Below are positions 24,367 to 32,195 of a stretch of 64,000 bases of DNA, piece by piece. The stretch covers positions 310,001 through 374,000 of the forward strand of contig JAWKIR010000002.1 in NCBI GenBank assembly GCA_041394245.1, read 5' to 3'. The stretch comes from Acidimicrobiales bacterium (GTDB lineage Bacteria > Actinomycetota > Acidimicrobiia > Acidimicrobiales > Aldehydirespiratoraceae). Made by a program: the position numbers and the translations under genes. Below the pieces are notes generated by a model. That model did no database searches. It saw nothing but the letters and a program-made list of their open reading frames with translations, and had not been told where the DNA came from. Within the stretch, counting starts at the first letter, position 1, and each line of letters starts with the position of its first letter.

Positions 24367-26094
24367 ATGGAACCCCAACATCTGATTCGAACCATTCGGC
24401 GCCGCTGGCGGCCGATCGTGCTGCTCGCCGTCGTCGGTGCGTCGCTCGGTGCCGCCAGTGCCGCTGTGGCCGAGGACGCTGCTCCGGCACCCGTCCCGAC
24501 CGTCTACTACGACGCCTGCCACACGCTGCTCGTCGATCGGACCCTGTCCGACATCTACGAGACGGTCGACGTCAGCAATCTCGCACAGCTCGCCCAGCGG
24601 CTGACCCAGGGAGAGATCCCGGCCGCTGCCGCAGCCGCCCTCGGGCGCGATGCCGACACGCTCCAGACCCAGGTCCGCGTGGATGTCCGCAACGACATCC
24701 AGAGCATGTCGGTGTGCACCGTCGGCGAGACCGCGGCCGAGGCCGAGGCATCCGCCGACCAATTCGCCGCCCAGCTGGTCGGCTTCCTCCAGGCCGAGGC
24801 GCAGGCCTACCACGACGATCGCATCACCATCGCGATCGGCCAGGTCACCCAGGCCCAGACGTGCAAGGACAATGCTCTGTCGCTGCGCGACGCGAAGCTG
24901 CTGCTCGATCCCGAGGCCGACGTACGCGACGAGTCGATCGCGGTCGAGCTCTGCGAGAGCCAGCTCCGCCCGGCACAGTCCCGCCTGACCGACTTCGAGG
25001 CGTCCGGCGTGCCGGTCGTGCCGCTCGAGACCCTCGAAGAAGCCTCCGCGGTCGAGATCAGCGAACGGAACTACGACGCACGGCTGCGTCAGGGAGCCGC
25101 CGGTTCGAACGTGGAGGTAGGCATCGGCGACTCGGTCGGTGCCGGTACCGCCGCGCCGGCCGCAAGGGAGTCGGGACCGACCATTCCCGATGGTCCGCTG
25201 GCCCGGGGAGTTGCGGGCGCGCTCGTGGGCGCTGCGCTCGGTTTCGGCTTCGTCGTCTTCACCGAACGACTCGATTCCAAGCTGCGCAGCAAGCCCGACG
25301 TCGAGTCGACGCTCGATCTGCCGGTCCTCGCCGAGATCCCGCCGCTCAGTCGCAAGGATCGCAAGTCGACGCGCATCCTGACCCTCGAAGAACCGCGCTC
25401 GCGCACCGCGGAGTCGTTCCGCGCCCTGCGCTCGGCGCTCGACTACGCCCGGCGAATCGACGAGGACCAGGGTCGGGCACGGCCCGGTGCACAGGTCGTG
25501 CTCGTGACCTCCGCCGGCCCGTCCGAAGGCAAGACGACGACCGTCGCCAACCTCGCGACCGTGATGGCGGAAGGCGATCGGCGCGTCCTGGCGATCAATT
25601 GCGACTTCCGTCGCCCGCGGCTGCACCGGTACCTCGGAGGGACCGCGCATCCGCAGCGTCTCAACGTCACCGAGGTGCCCGGCGTGCAGCTCGTCACCCA
25701 GGTCACCGAGAACGACGGGGAGGCCACGCCCAGCGACGTGATCGCGGCGCAGCGTCGGCTCGTGCAACGGGCGATGGAGCGCTTCGACGTGATCCTGCTC
25801 GACACCGCGCCGATCCTCACCACCAATGACGCCGCCGATCTCCTCGGCGTGGCCGACCATGTCGTGTTGATCGTCAACTCGTCGGAGACCAAGGCCGAGT
25901 CGGCCGCCCGCGCGGCCGAGCTCCTCGAGCGTCGGGGTCGGGCCCCGCTCGGCGTCGCCCTCGTCGGCGCCCGCGATGTCCCGAACGCGTCGGACTACTA
26001 CTACGACGACGACGATCCATATCTCGAACCGACCGGTCGGCGTCGTCGGCAGGTCGTCGACCTCACCGAACCCGAGGTCGCACCGGTTCGGTGA
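24367..26094 (+). CDS. Wzz-type chain-length regulator fused to BY-kinase
   Basis: 575 residues. Membrane helix 1 is at about 17-34, followed by an extracytoplasmic coiled domain. Helix 2 is at about 278-297 (VAGALVGAALGFGFVVF). The cytoplasmic kinase has Walker A GPSEGKTT (about 383-390), a Walker A'-like region AINCDFRRPRLH and Walker B VILLDTAP (about 475). A Tyr/Asp cluster DYYYDDDDPY (about 543-552) is a likely autophosphorylation tail. Such polysaccharide co-polymerases (Wzc type) set glycan chain length. The A' region has Cys-Asp where many members have Asp-Ala-Asp. The ATG at 24367 follows AAGGAC. The next gene starts inside its stop codon. Confidence 0.9.
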   Translation: MEPQHLIRTIRRRWRPIVLLAVVGASLGAASAAVAEDAAPAPVPTVYYDACHTLLVDRTLSDIYETVDVSNLAQLAQRLTQGEIPAAAAAALGRDADTLQTQVRVDVRNDIQSMSVCTVGETAAEAEASADQFAAQLVGFLQAEAQAYHDDRITIAIGQVTQAQTCKDNALSLRDAKLLLDPEADVRDESIAVELCESQLRPAQSRLTDFEASGVPVVPLETLEEASAVEISERNYDARLRQGAAGSNVEVGIGDSVGAGTAAPAARESGPTIPDGPLARGVAGALVGAALGFGFVVFTERLDSKLRSKPDVESTLDLPVLAEIPPLSRKDRKSTRILTLEEPRSRTAESFRALRSALDYARRIDEDQGRARPGAQVVLVTSAGPSEGKTTTVANLATVMAEGDRRVLAINCDFRRPRLHRYLGGTAHPQRLNVTEVPGVQLVTQVTENDGEATPSDVIAAQRRLVQRAMERFDVILLDTAPILTTNDAADLLGVADHVVLIVNSSETKAESAARAAELLERRGRAPLGVALVGARDVPNASDYYYDDDDPYLEPTGRRRRQVVDLTEPEVAPVR

Positions 26095-27473
26095 TGAGGA
26101 TGGCCGGACCGTCGTCGCCGGCAACGGCAACCCCAGAACCCGCGATCCCGAGACCGAGCGCCCGCGCCGCCGCCGCAGCGCCGGTCCGGCTCGCATGGGC
26201 CGCGCCGGCGGGATGGGCCCTCTGTGCGGTCGCGCTCGTCGCCTATGTGGCCGGAACCGTCATCGGCCGGTCGTCGATCCTCGGTGTCGCGACGGCGATG
26301 GGGGCGGTCGCGCTCTCGATCCCTGTGTTCGGCCGGATCGGCCGTCGGTTCCCCGATCTCGAGATGGCGGGGATCATGCGGCTGTCGCTCGGCGTCAAGC
26401 TGTTGGCCACACTGCCGCGCTTCTCGGCCCGCGAGGACAGCGTCGACTACCACCGGGTCGGCGCGTCGCTGGCCGACAGCTTCCGTCGGCTGGACTTCAC
26501 CGTCGAGACCGGTCGGTCCATCCCGGGCACCGGATCCGTCCGCTATCTCACCGGCCTCGTGGAGGTCGTCACCTTCGAGGACGAGTTCGCCACCTTCGTG
26601 GTCTTCTCACTCCTCGGGTTCATCGGCTCGATCCTGTTCGTGATGGCCTTCCGCACGGCACTGCCGACGGTCGACACCAAGCGCTACGCGCTGCTGCTGC
26701 TCTTCTGGCCGTCGCTCGTCTACTGGCCGTCGAGTATCGGCAAGGAATCGGTGATCCTCCTCGGCCTGGGCACGGTCGCCTACGGCGGCGCTCGATTGTT
26801 GCGTGGTGACCTCCACGGTCTGGTCGTGACCGCGCTCGGAATGGTGGGGGTCGCGCTCGTCCGGCCCCACGTCGCGCTCATCGCGATGACGGCGCTGGTC
26901 GTGGCGGTGATCATCGGCGCGCCCGGGCGCGGCGCGATGCGCACCGTCGCGCGGGTCGCGCTGGTCGCCGCGCTCGTGGTCGGAGGCTCCGTCGCGTCGG
27001 ATGCGGTGGAAGCGCTGTCCGACATCGACGGGCTCAACCCCACCGGACTCGAGGCCGCGCTCGACCTCGTCAACACGAGGTCGTCGCAGGGTGGCTCGCA
27101 CTTCGAGGCCGCTCGCATCGACGGCATCACGGAGTACCCGTGGGGGTTCGTCACCGTGCTCTTCCGCCCCTTCCCGCACGAAGCCTCGAGCGCGGCGATG
27201 CTGGCCACATCGATCGAGGCGCTTCTCCTCGCGGTGCTGCTCGTCGGAGCGATCCCGCGGCTCATGGCGGCGGCGCGGTCGATCCGTTCGGAGCCCTACA
27301 TCGCCTACGCGGTCGCGTTCACGATCGTGTTCGTCTATCTGTTCTCGGCCCTGGGCAACTTCGGGATCCTGGCGCGCCAGCGGGCCATGACGATCCCCCT
27401 GGTGTTGCTGGTCGTGGCCCTGCCGACCGCCAAGGAGCGGGTCCGGCAACGTCGACTGGGGGTCGATTCGTGA
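26091..27473 (+). CDS. Polytopic membrane protein, polymerase-like
   Basis: 460 residues with about ten membrane helices and a cytoplasmic Pro/Ala-rich N-terminus. A large loop between helices contains SREDSVDYHR-like and LVNTRSSQGGSHFEAARID segments. Location directly after the Wzz/BY-kinase, the size and the topology suggest a Wzy-type glycan polymerase, but no sequence motif proves this. Start is GTG at 26091 (GTGA overlap) or ATG at 26094 (TGATG). The downstream PqqD-HprK gene again overlaps by four bases, so kinase, membrane protein and fusion form one coupled operon. Confidence 0.75.
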   Translation: MMRMAGPSSPATATPEPAIPRPSARAAAAAPVRLAWAAPAGWALCAVALVAYVAGTVIGRSSILGVATAMGAVALSIPVFGRIGRRFPDLEMAGIMRLSLGVKLLATLPRFSAREDSVDYHRVGASLADSFRRLDFTVETGRSIPGTGSVRYLTGLVEVVTFEDEFATFVVFSLLGFIGSILFVMAFRTALPTVDTKRYALLLLFWPSLVYWPSSIGKESVILLGLGTVAYGGARLLRGDLHGLVVTALGMVGVALVRPHVALIAMTALVVAVIIGAPGRGAMRTVARVALVAALVVGGSVASDAVEALSDIDGLNPTGLEAALDLVNTRSSQGGSHFEAARIDGITEYPWGFVTVLFRPFPHEASSAAMLATSIEALLLAVLLVGAIPRLMAAARSIRSEPYIAYAVAFTIVFVYLFSALGNFGILARQRAMTIPLVLLVVALPTAKERVRQRRLGVDS

Positions 27474-28645
27474 GGTATGCAGTCTCGGTGGCCCCGCGGC
27501 CACACCACCGCGTCGTCGCGTCGCCCCTCGGCGACGAGCTGGCGCTGTTCCATCTCGACACGAGACGTCTCCACGTCCTGAACGGTTCGGCTGCGGCCAT
27601 CTGGCAGGAGCTCCACGTGGTGGAGACGATCGGCGATCTGGCCGTCCGTCTCGGCGACCGGTTCCAGGTGTCGCCCGTGGAGATCCGCTCCGACGTGGAA
27701 CGCACGGTCGAGCAGCTGCGGGCCGACGGACTGCTCGAGATGGACGACCGGATGGCGAGCGGAGCCCCGCGATCGACGCGGCGGCCGGGTTCGATCGACC
27801 CGTCCCGGGTCGACGTTCCGGCGACCGGGTCCTTCGCTGCGCTCGACGCCCGGGTCGGCGTCGTCTGCGACGACGAGGAGATCGCCGCCGCTATCGGTGA
27901 TGCGCTCGATCCTCTGCGCGTCGACGCGCCGCCGGAGGTCGTCATCGAGATCCGGCCGGCCGACGGAGTCGGATGGACGGTGCGAGTCGGCACGGCCGAT
28001 CCGATCGCACTCGGGTCCCCGTTGGCCGTCGCGCTCCGCGCGATCGGCGAGGTGAACAATCTCGCGGTCGCATCGGTTCCCGGTGATCTCGTCCTGCATG
28101 CGGGCGCAGTCGCGGACCAGGGCCGTGCCGTGCTGCTTCCCGGCGGGTCGAACCACGGGAAGTCGACCCTCACGACCGCCCTCGTCGCCGACGGGTTCTC
28201 GTATCTGACCGACGAGGCCGCCGCGGTCGTCGACGGGCTCCGGGTCCGTGCCTATCCGAAGTCGATCGTGCTCGACCCCGGGTCGTTTCCGTTGTTTCCC
28301 GAACTCGCGCCGCCCGAGGATCTCGAAGGGCTCGCCCGTGCCGTCGCCGGCCGGGAGTGGCACATCGACCCCGCTCGTGTGGGCCCCGTGTCGGGTCCGT
28401 CGCCGGTCGCCGCCGTGATCTGCCCCCAATGGCGGGCGGGAGCAGCGACCCGAGTGTCGAGGATGCAGCCGGTCGAGGCGCTGCACCTGCTGTTGGGCGA
28501 CGCGTTCGATTTCTCGGTCGGCGGCCAACCGGTCTTCGACCGCCTCGTCGAGCTGGTCGAGTCCGTGCCCGTCGTCAAGCTCAGCTACGGCGACACCGCG
28601 GCAGCCGTGTCGGCGGTGCGCGAAATACTCCTGACCACGGACTGA
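27470..28645 (+). CDS. PqqD-like domain fused to HprK-like kinase domain
   Basis: 391 residues. The first 90 (VASPLGDELALFHLDTRRLH, LNGSAAAIWQEL, VERTVEQLRADGLL) match a PqqD-type peptide-recognition winged helix. From about residue 110 the protein resembles the C-terminal domain of HPr kinase: VPGDLVLHAGAVADQGRAVL, P-loop GGSNHGKST (about 225-233) and YLTDEAAAV (about 244). In proteobacterial exopolysaccharide loci, separate PqqD-like and HprK-related (HPr-rel-A) proteins occur together; here they are one chain. The substrate is unknown. No HPr, precursor peptide or radical SAM gene is nearby. It is coupled to the preceding membrane protein by a GTGA overlap. Confidence 0.82.
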   Translation: MRYAVSVAPRPHHRVVASPLGDELALFHLDTRRLHVLNGSAAAIWQELHVVETIGDLAVRLGDRFQVSPVEIRSDVERTVEQLRADGLLEMDDRMASGAPRSTRRPGSIDPSRVDVPATGSFAALDARVGVVCDDEEIAAAIGDALDPLRVDAPPEVVIEIRPADGVGWTVRVGTADPIALGSPLAVALRAIGEVNNLAVASVPGDLVLHAGAVADQGRAVLLPGGSNHGKSTLTTALVADGFSYLTDEAAAVVDGLRVRAYPKSIVLDPGSFPLFPELAPPEDLEGLARAVAGREWHIDPARVGPVSGPSPVAAVICPQWRAGAATRVSRMQPVEALHLLLGDAFDFSVGGQPVFDRLVELVESVPVVKLSYGDTAAAVSAVREILLTTD

Positions 28646-28659
28646 GTGGCCGGCGAGGT

Positions 28660-30366
28660 TCAGTCGGCCTCTCGACGAGTGCGTCGGCGGTCGCCCTCGA
28701 CCGGCAACTCCTCGAGCGGCGGTAGGCCCTTGCGGCGGCGCTTCTCCTCGTACTGCATCTCGTCGGCGGCGCGGAGCAGATCGCCCGGGGTGAGCATGTC
28801 GGGCGTGGCCAGGGCCACCCCGCACGACAGCGACCGATTGTGGCCGGTCCGGGCGAACTGGGCGAGGGCGAGGTCGGTGACGGGATGGGCCGACAACATG
28901 CCGCCGCCGTCGAGGATGATGCAGAACTCGTCGCCGCCGATCCGACAGACCACCGAGTTCTCCACGGTCGCGGCCGCGTCGGCGAGCGAGCGTGCCGCGT
29001 CGACGAGCAGGGAATCGCCGGCGGCGTGCCCCTCGTTGTCGTTGACGACCTTGAGACCGTCGACGTCGCACATGATGACGGCGACGTCTTGACGATCGAC
29101 GGGCGGACGGCTGAACACGTCGCGGAGCCGCTCCTCGAGGACCCGACGGTTGCCGAGGCCGGTGAGCGGATCGCGCAGGGCGAGTTCTTCGAACTCGGCG
29201 ATGCGCTGTGCCTGTGTGACCGCTGCCGCGATGTGGGTGGCGACGAGCCGGAGCGTCGCGAGGTCGTCGTGGTCGAGGCTGCTGGATTCGGCTCTGGTGG
29301 TGGCGATCACGACGCCCCAGACGCTCTCGCCGATGTTGATCGGCCACGCGGCTTCCGAGCGCAACCCACGCTGGTACAGCGAGACGATGGAGGGATCGTC
29401 GGCGCGACCGTCCTCGGTGGAACGCACATAGCCCTGCCCGTCGAAGATCGTCTCGAGGCCGGGATGGTCGTCGGCGCCGTGGCGTTCCTCGGCGGGGAAC
29501 CGTTCCTTGCCGGGACCGATGTCACCGACGTTGAGCAGGGTCTCGTATTCGGCGCGCTCGTGGTCGAGGCGGCCGATCGTCACCGTGGACGCCTGCAGGG
29601 CGCGTCGTGCCTGCTCGGCGATGACGAGCAGGACATCGGGCATGGAGTCCGCGGCGCGGACCGCGGCGCCGATCGACACCAGCGCTTCCACCGGGGAATC
29701 GCGTTCGGCGGGAACGAAGCGTTCGAGGCCGTCGAGCACGTCGTCGAGCTCGAGATCGGACTGGAGCGGGTTGCCGGAACTCAGCTCGAGGGTCGCGGCC
29801 GCGCCGAGGTCGGGATCGAGCGCCGAGCCGAGGAGTTCGTCGACGCGTCGTTGGCGAGCCGTCCAGTTGGGCGCTGCCCCCGGGGACGGATGGCCGACGA
29901 GCGTGGCGGCCAGGGCCAGCAGCCGGGCGGGCAACGGGATGTCGGGTCCGCGCATGCCGTGCGGGCCGCCGCTGCCGTCCCAGCGTTCGTATTGGTGCCG
30001 AACGGTCCGAGCCGTGCCGCCGAGCCCGTGGAGGCGGCTGAGGACGCTGGCCGACAGCACTGCGGATGCCGGATCGGGCACGATGTCGACGGTGCCGACC
30101 GGCCGAACGTGGGTCAACACGATCGAGATCTCGGCGAGCAGGGCGCCCGTGATCGCGTCGACACGATCGGAGACCGGTGCGCCGGCCGCGACGGCGAGGC
30201 GATCGACGAGGTGGGCGCGCAGTGCGGCGCGGCGCGCCGCGGGCGGGTCGAAGACCTCGAGGGAGCGACAGAGGGCCACGACACCGGCCCTCGCCGGGCG
30301 GCTCAGTGGACGGGCGCTCGCATCGGCGGTGCGGTCGGTGGCCTCGGACAGCGATTGTTGCTCCAT
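28660..30366 (-). CDS. Diguanylate cyclase with degenerate HD-GYP and GAF domains
   Basis: 568 residues. Residues about 20-190 resemble the second half of an HD-GYP domain (YERWDGSGGPHGMRGPDIPL). GYP is GGP and the metal-binding HD pair is missing, so this part is probably not catalytic. A GAF-type sensor (about 220-385) follows. The C-terminal GGDEF domain (RDPLTGLGNRRVLEERL, IGGDEFCII) has an intact active site and should make c-di-GMP from two GTP. The inhibitory RxxD site upstream of GGDEF is absent. It is soluble and lies next to the glycan locus, a common c-di-GMP target. Confidence 0.9.
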   Translation of the reverse strand: MEQQSLSEATDRTADASARPLSRPARAGVVALCRSLEVFDPPAARRAALRAHLVDRLAVAAGAPVSDRVDAITGALLAEISIVLTHVRPVGTVDIVPDPASAVLSASVLSRLHGLGGTARTVRHQYERWDGSGGPHGMRGPDIPLPARLLALAATLVGHPSPGAAPNWTARQRRVDELLGSALDPDLGAAATLELSSGNPLQSDLELDDVLDGLERFVPAERDSPVEALVSIGAAVRAADSMPDVLLVIAEQARRALQASTVTIGRLDHERAEYETLLNVGDIGPGKERFPAEERHGADDHPGLETIFDGQGYVRSTEDGRADDPSIVSLYQRGLRSEAAWPINIGESVWGVVIATTRAESSSLDHDDLATLRLVATHIAAAVTQAQRIAEFEELALRDPLTGLGNRRVLEERLRDVFSRPPVDRQDVAVIMCDVDGLKVVNDNEGHAAGDSLLVDAARSLADAAATVENSVVCRIGGDEFCIILDGGGMLSAHPVTDLALAQFARTGHNRSLSCGVALATPDMLTPGDLLRAADEMQYEEKRRRKGLPPLEELPVEGDRRRTRREAD

Positions 30367-30585
30367 CGGCGGCCCCGGCCTCCCTTCCCTCGCCTCAGTG
30401 CGTCCGGGATCATTTGTACCAGACCGCGACAGTCACGTTGCGTGTGCCAACACACCACTATACGTGACCCTTGGGATCCGGCGCCTCTTCGGCGCCCGGC
30501 CGGAAGGACCTGGGTCGAAACCGCGCCGCCCGGCCGCCATACTGGGGCGCGGCCGACGCCGCCGCAGCGACCGGAGTCAGCGACG
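30367..30585. promoter_or_regulatory. Intergenic region between cyclase and small membrane protein
   Basis: 219 bp without a long gene. A possible plus-strand promoter is TTGCGT (30438-30443) and TATACG (30459-30464), with a short 15-bp spacer. Two GGCGCC palindromes (30480-30485 and 30491-30496) can form a hairpin. No riboswitch fold, including a c-di-GMP type, is evident. Confidence 0.35.
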
Positions 30586-30678
30586 ATGAGCACCCGAAAA
30601 CTGATCATCACCGCCCTGCTGACCGGATTGGTGATCCTGATCGCCGGAGCCGTGCAACTGGTCATGATCATGTCCTGA
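30586..30678 (+). CDS. 30-residue single-helix membrane peptide
   Basis: The short reading frame begins MSTRKLIITALLTGLVILIA and ends LVMIMS. A basic N-terminus is followed by one long hydrophobic helix, a positive-inside orientation. GGAG lies 11 bases before the ATG. The in-frame hydrophobic pattern and the ordinary GC-rich codon use argue that it is translated. It lies 55 bp before lpd, between two probable promoters. I do not know a function. Confidence 0.55.
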   Translation: MSTRKLIITALLTGLVILIAGAVQLVMIMS

Positions 30679-30698
30679 GCATCAGGGCCGGAGATCGC

Positions 30699-30725
30699 TA
30701 TGGTTGACCTCGTTCTCACAGGAGG
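30699..30725 (+). promoter_or_regulatory. lpd -10 box and Shine-Dalgarno site
   Basis: TATGGT (30699-30704) is a good -10 box and AGGAGG (30720-30725) a near-perfect ribosome site. The first canonical in-frame start, TTG at 30704, falls in the -10 box, and a GTG at 30725 overlaps the ribosome site. The correctly spaced codon is ATC at 30734. Confidence 0.5.
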
Positions 30726-30733
30726 TGCTTCCG

Positions 30734-32140
30734 ATCGACGGACAACATGATGTGATCGTGATCGGCGGCGGCCCCGGCGGCTACGCCGCAGCGCTGTACG
30801 GGGCAGGTATCGGCCTCGACGTCGGTCTGGTCGAGAAGGGCCTCATCGGCGGCACCTGTCTCCACGTCGGATGTATTCCGGCAAAGGAACTCCTCGAGAC
30901 CGCCCACGTCTTTCGCACCGTGCAGGACGCCGCGGTGTTCGGCGTGAACTCCTCGGAGCCGACGGTCGACTGGTCGGTCACGATGACCCGCAAGCAGGCG
31001 ATCATCGACCAGCTGGCGAGCGGCGTGACCGGCCTGCTCAAGGGTCGCAAGGTGACCCTCTACGACGGCGCCGGCTCGCTCGGCGCGAACCGCGAGGTTC
31101 GCATCACCGGTGGTGAGAGCGGCGATGTCACGCTCACCGGCCGCGCCGTGATCCTCGCGACGGGGTCGTTGCCGCGGACCATCCCCGGGTTCGAGGTCGA
31201 CGGGGCGTTCGTGGTCACCTCCGACGAGGTGCTGTCGCTCGACGCACTGCCGGCTTCGGCCGCAGTCATCGGTGGTGGCGCCATCGGCTGCGAGTTCGCG
31301 TCGATGATGGGAGATCTCGGGGTCGACGTCACGATCCTCGAGGCGATGCCCCAGATCCTCGCGGGTTGCGACGCCGACGCGGCGAAGGTCGTCGAACGGT
31401 CGTTCAAGAAGCGTGGCATCACCGTCCGCACCGGGGTCAAGGTGCAGGGCCACACGCCGGATTCGGCCGGCGCCCATACGACCGTCGCGTTCGGTGAGGG
31501 CGAGACGCTCGACGTCGAGAAGGTCGTCGTGTCGGTTGGTCGTCGTCCGTTCGCCGACCTTCTCGGGCTCGAGGGCACCGGCGTCGTGGTCGACGAGCGG
31601 GGATTCGTCACCGTCGACGATCGCTGCCGTACCGGCGAGCCCGGTGTCTGGGCCGTCGGCGACCTGATCAACACCCCCCAACTCGCCCATGTCGCGTTCG
31701 CCGAAGGGATGCTCGCCATCCGCGACATCCTCGGCGAGTCGCCGGCACCGCTCGACCATCACGGCACACCGTGGTGCATCTACTGTCACCCGGAGGTCGC
31801 CTTTGCCGGCTACACCGAGGATTCGGCCAAGGCCGCCGGGTTCGACGTCGTGACCTCGTCGCACCGGTTCATCGGCAACGGCCGGGCCAAGATCGTCGGC
31901 GACACCGACGGCATCGTGAAGGTGATCGCCGAGCGGCGACCCGACGGTACCGGCGGGCGGATCCTGGGGGTCCACATGGTCGGTCCGTGGGTCACCGAGC
32001 AGCTCGGCCAGGGCTACCTCGCCGTCAACTGGGAAGCCACGGTCGACGAGGTGGCGGCGTTCATCCAGCCGCATCCGACGATGTCGGAACTCTTCGGCGA
32101 GACCGTCATGTCGCTGACGGGCCGCTCCCTGCACGGCTGA
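30734..32140 (+). CDS. lpdA: Dihydrolipoyl dehydrogenase (E3)
   Basis: 468 residues. FAD-binding GGGPGGYAAALYG, the redox pair Cys42-Cys47 (GGTCLHVGCIPAK), a second Rossmann motif (VIGGGAIGCEFASMMGDL), and the C-terminal interface with the His-Glu pair (FIQPHPTMSELFGE) define a complete E3. It reoxidises dihydrolipoyl groups of 2-oxoacid dehydrogenase complexes with NAD. The start is set at the ATC 30734, eight bases after AGGAGG, giving IDGQHDVIVIGGG. A TTG at 30704 or GTG at 30725 would need initiation in the promoter or the ribosome site. It precedes the E2 gene by 55 bp. Confidence 0.95.
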   Translation: MDGQHDVIVIGGGPGGYAAALYGAGIGLDVGLVEKGLIGGTCLHVGCIPAKELLETAHVFRTVQDAAVFGVNSSEPTVDWSVTMTRKQAIIDQLASGVTGLLKGRKVTLYDGAGSLGANREVRITGGESGDVTLTGRAVILATGSLPRTIPGFEVDGAFVVTSDEVLSLDALPASAAVIGGGAIGCEFASMMGDLGVDVTILEAMPQILAGCDADAAKVVERSFKKRGITVRTGVKVQGHTPDSAGAHTTVAFGEGETLDVEKVVVSVGRRPFADLLGLEGTGVVVDERGFVTVDDRCRTGEPGVWAVGDLINTPQLAHVAFAEGMLAIRDILGESPAPLDHHGTPWCIYCHPEVAFAGYTEDSAKAAGFDVVTSSHRFIGNGRAKIVGDTDGIVKVIAERRPDGTGGRILGVHMVGPWVTEQLGQGYLAVNWEATVDEVAAFIQPHPTMSELFGETVMSLTGRSLHG

Positions 32141-32195
32141 TGCGACGAAACCCTACGATCAGCGAAGCGCTCGACGAGAACGGAATGAGGAACTG

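Noticed and set aside
24241..26196. In-frame upstream extension of the aminotransferase to 1025 codons
   Set aside because: The extension is antisense to the BY-kinase. The aminotransferase has a normal N-terminus and a ribosome site at ATG 24240.
30367..30585. c-di-GMP or other riboswitch next to the cyclase gene
   Set aside because: No conserved aptamer core was recognised. The region holds only a short hairpin and a weak promoter-like pair.
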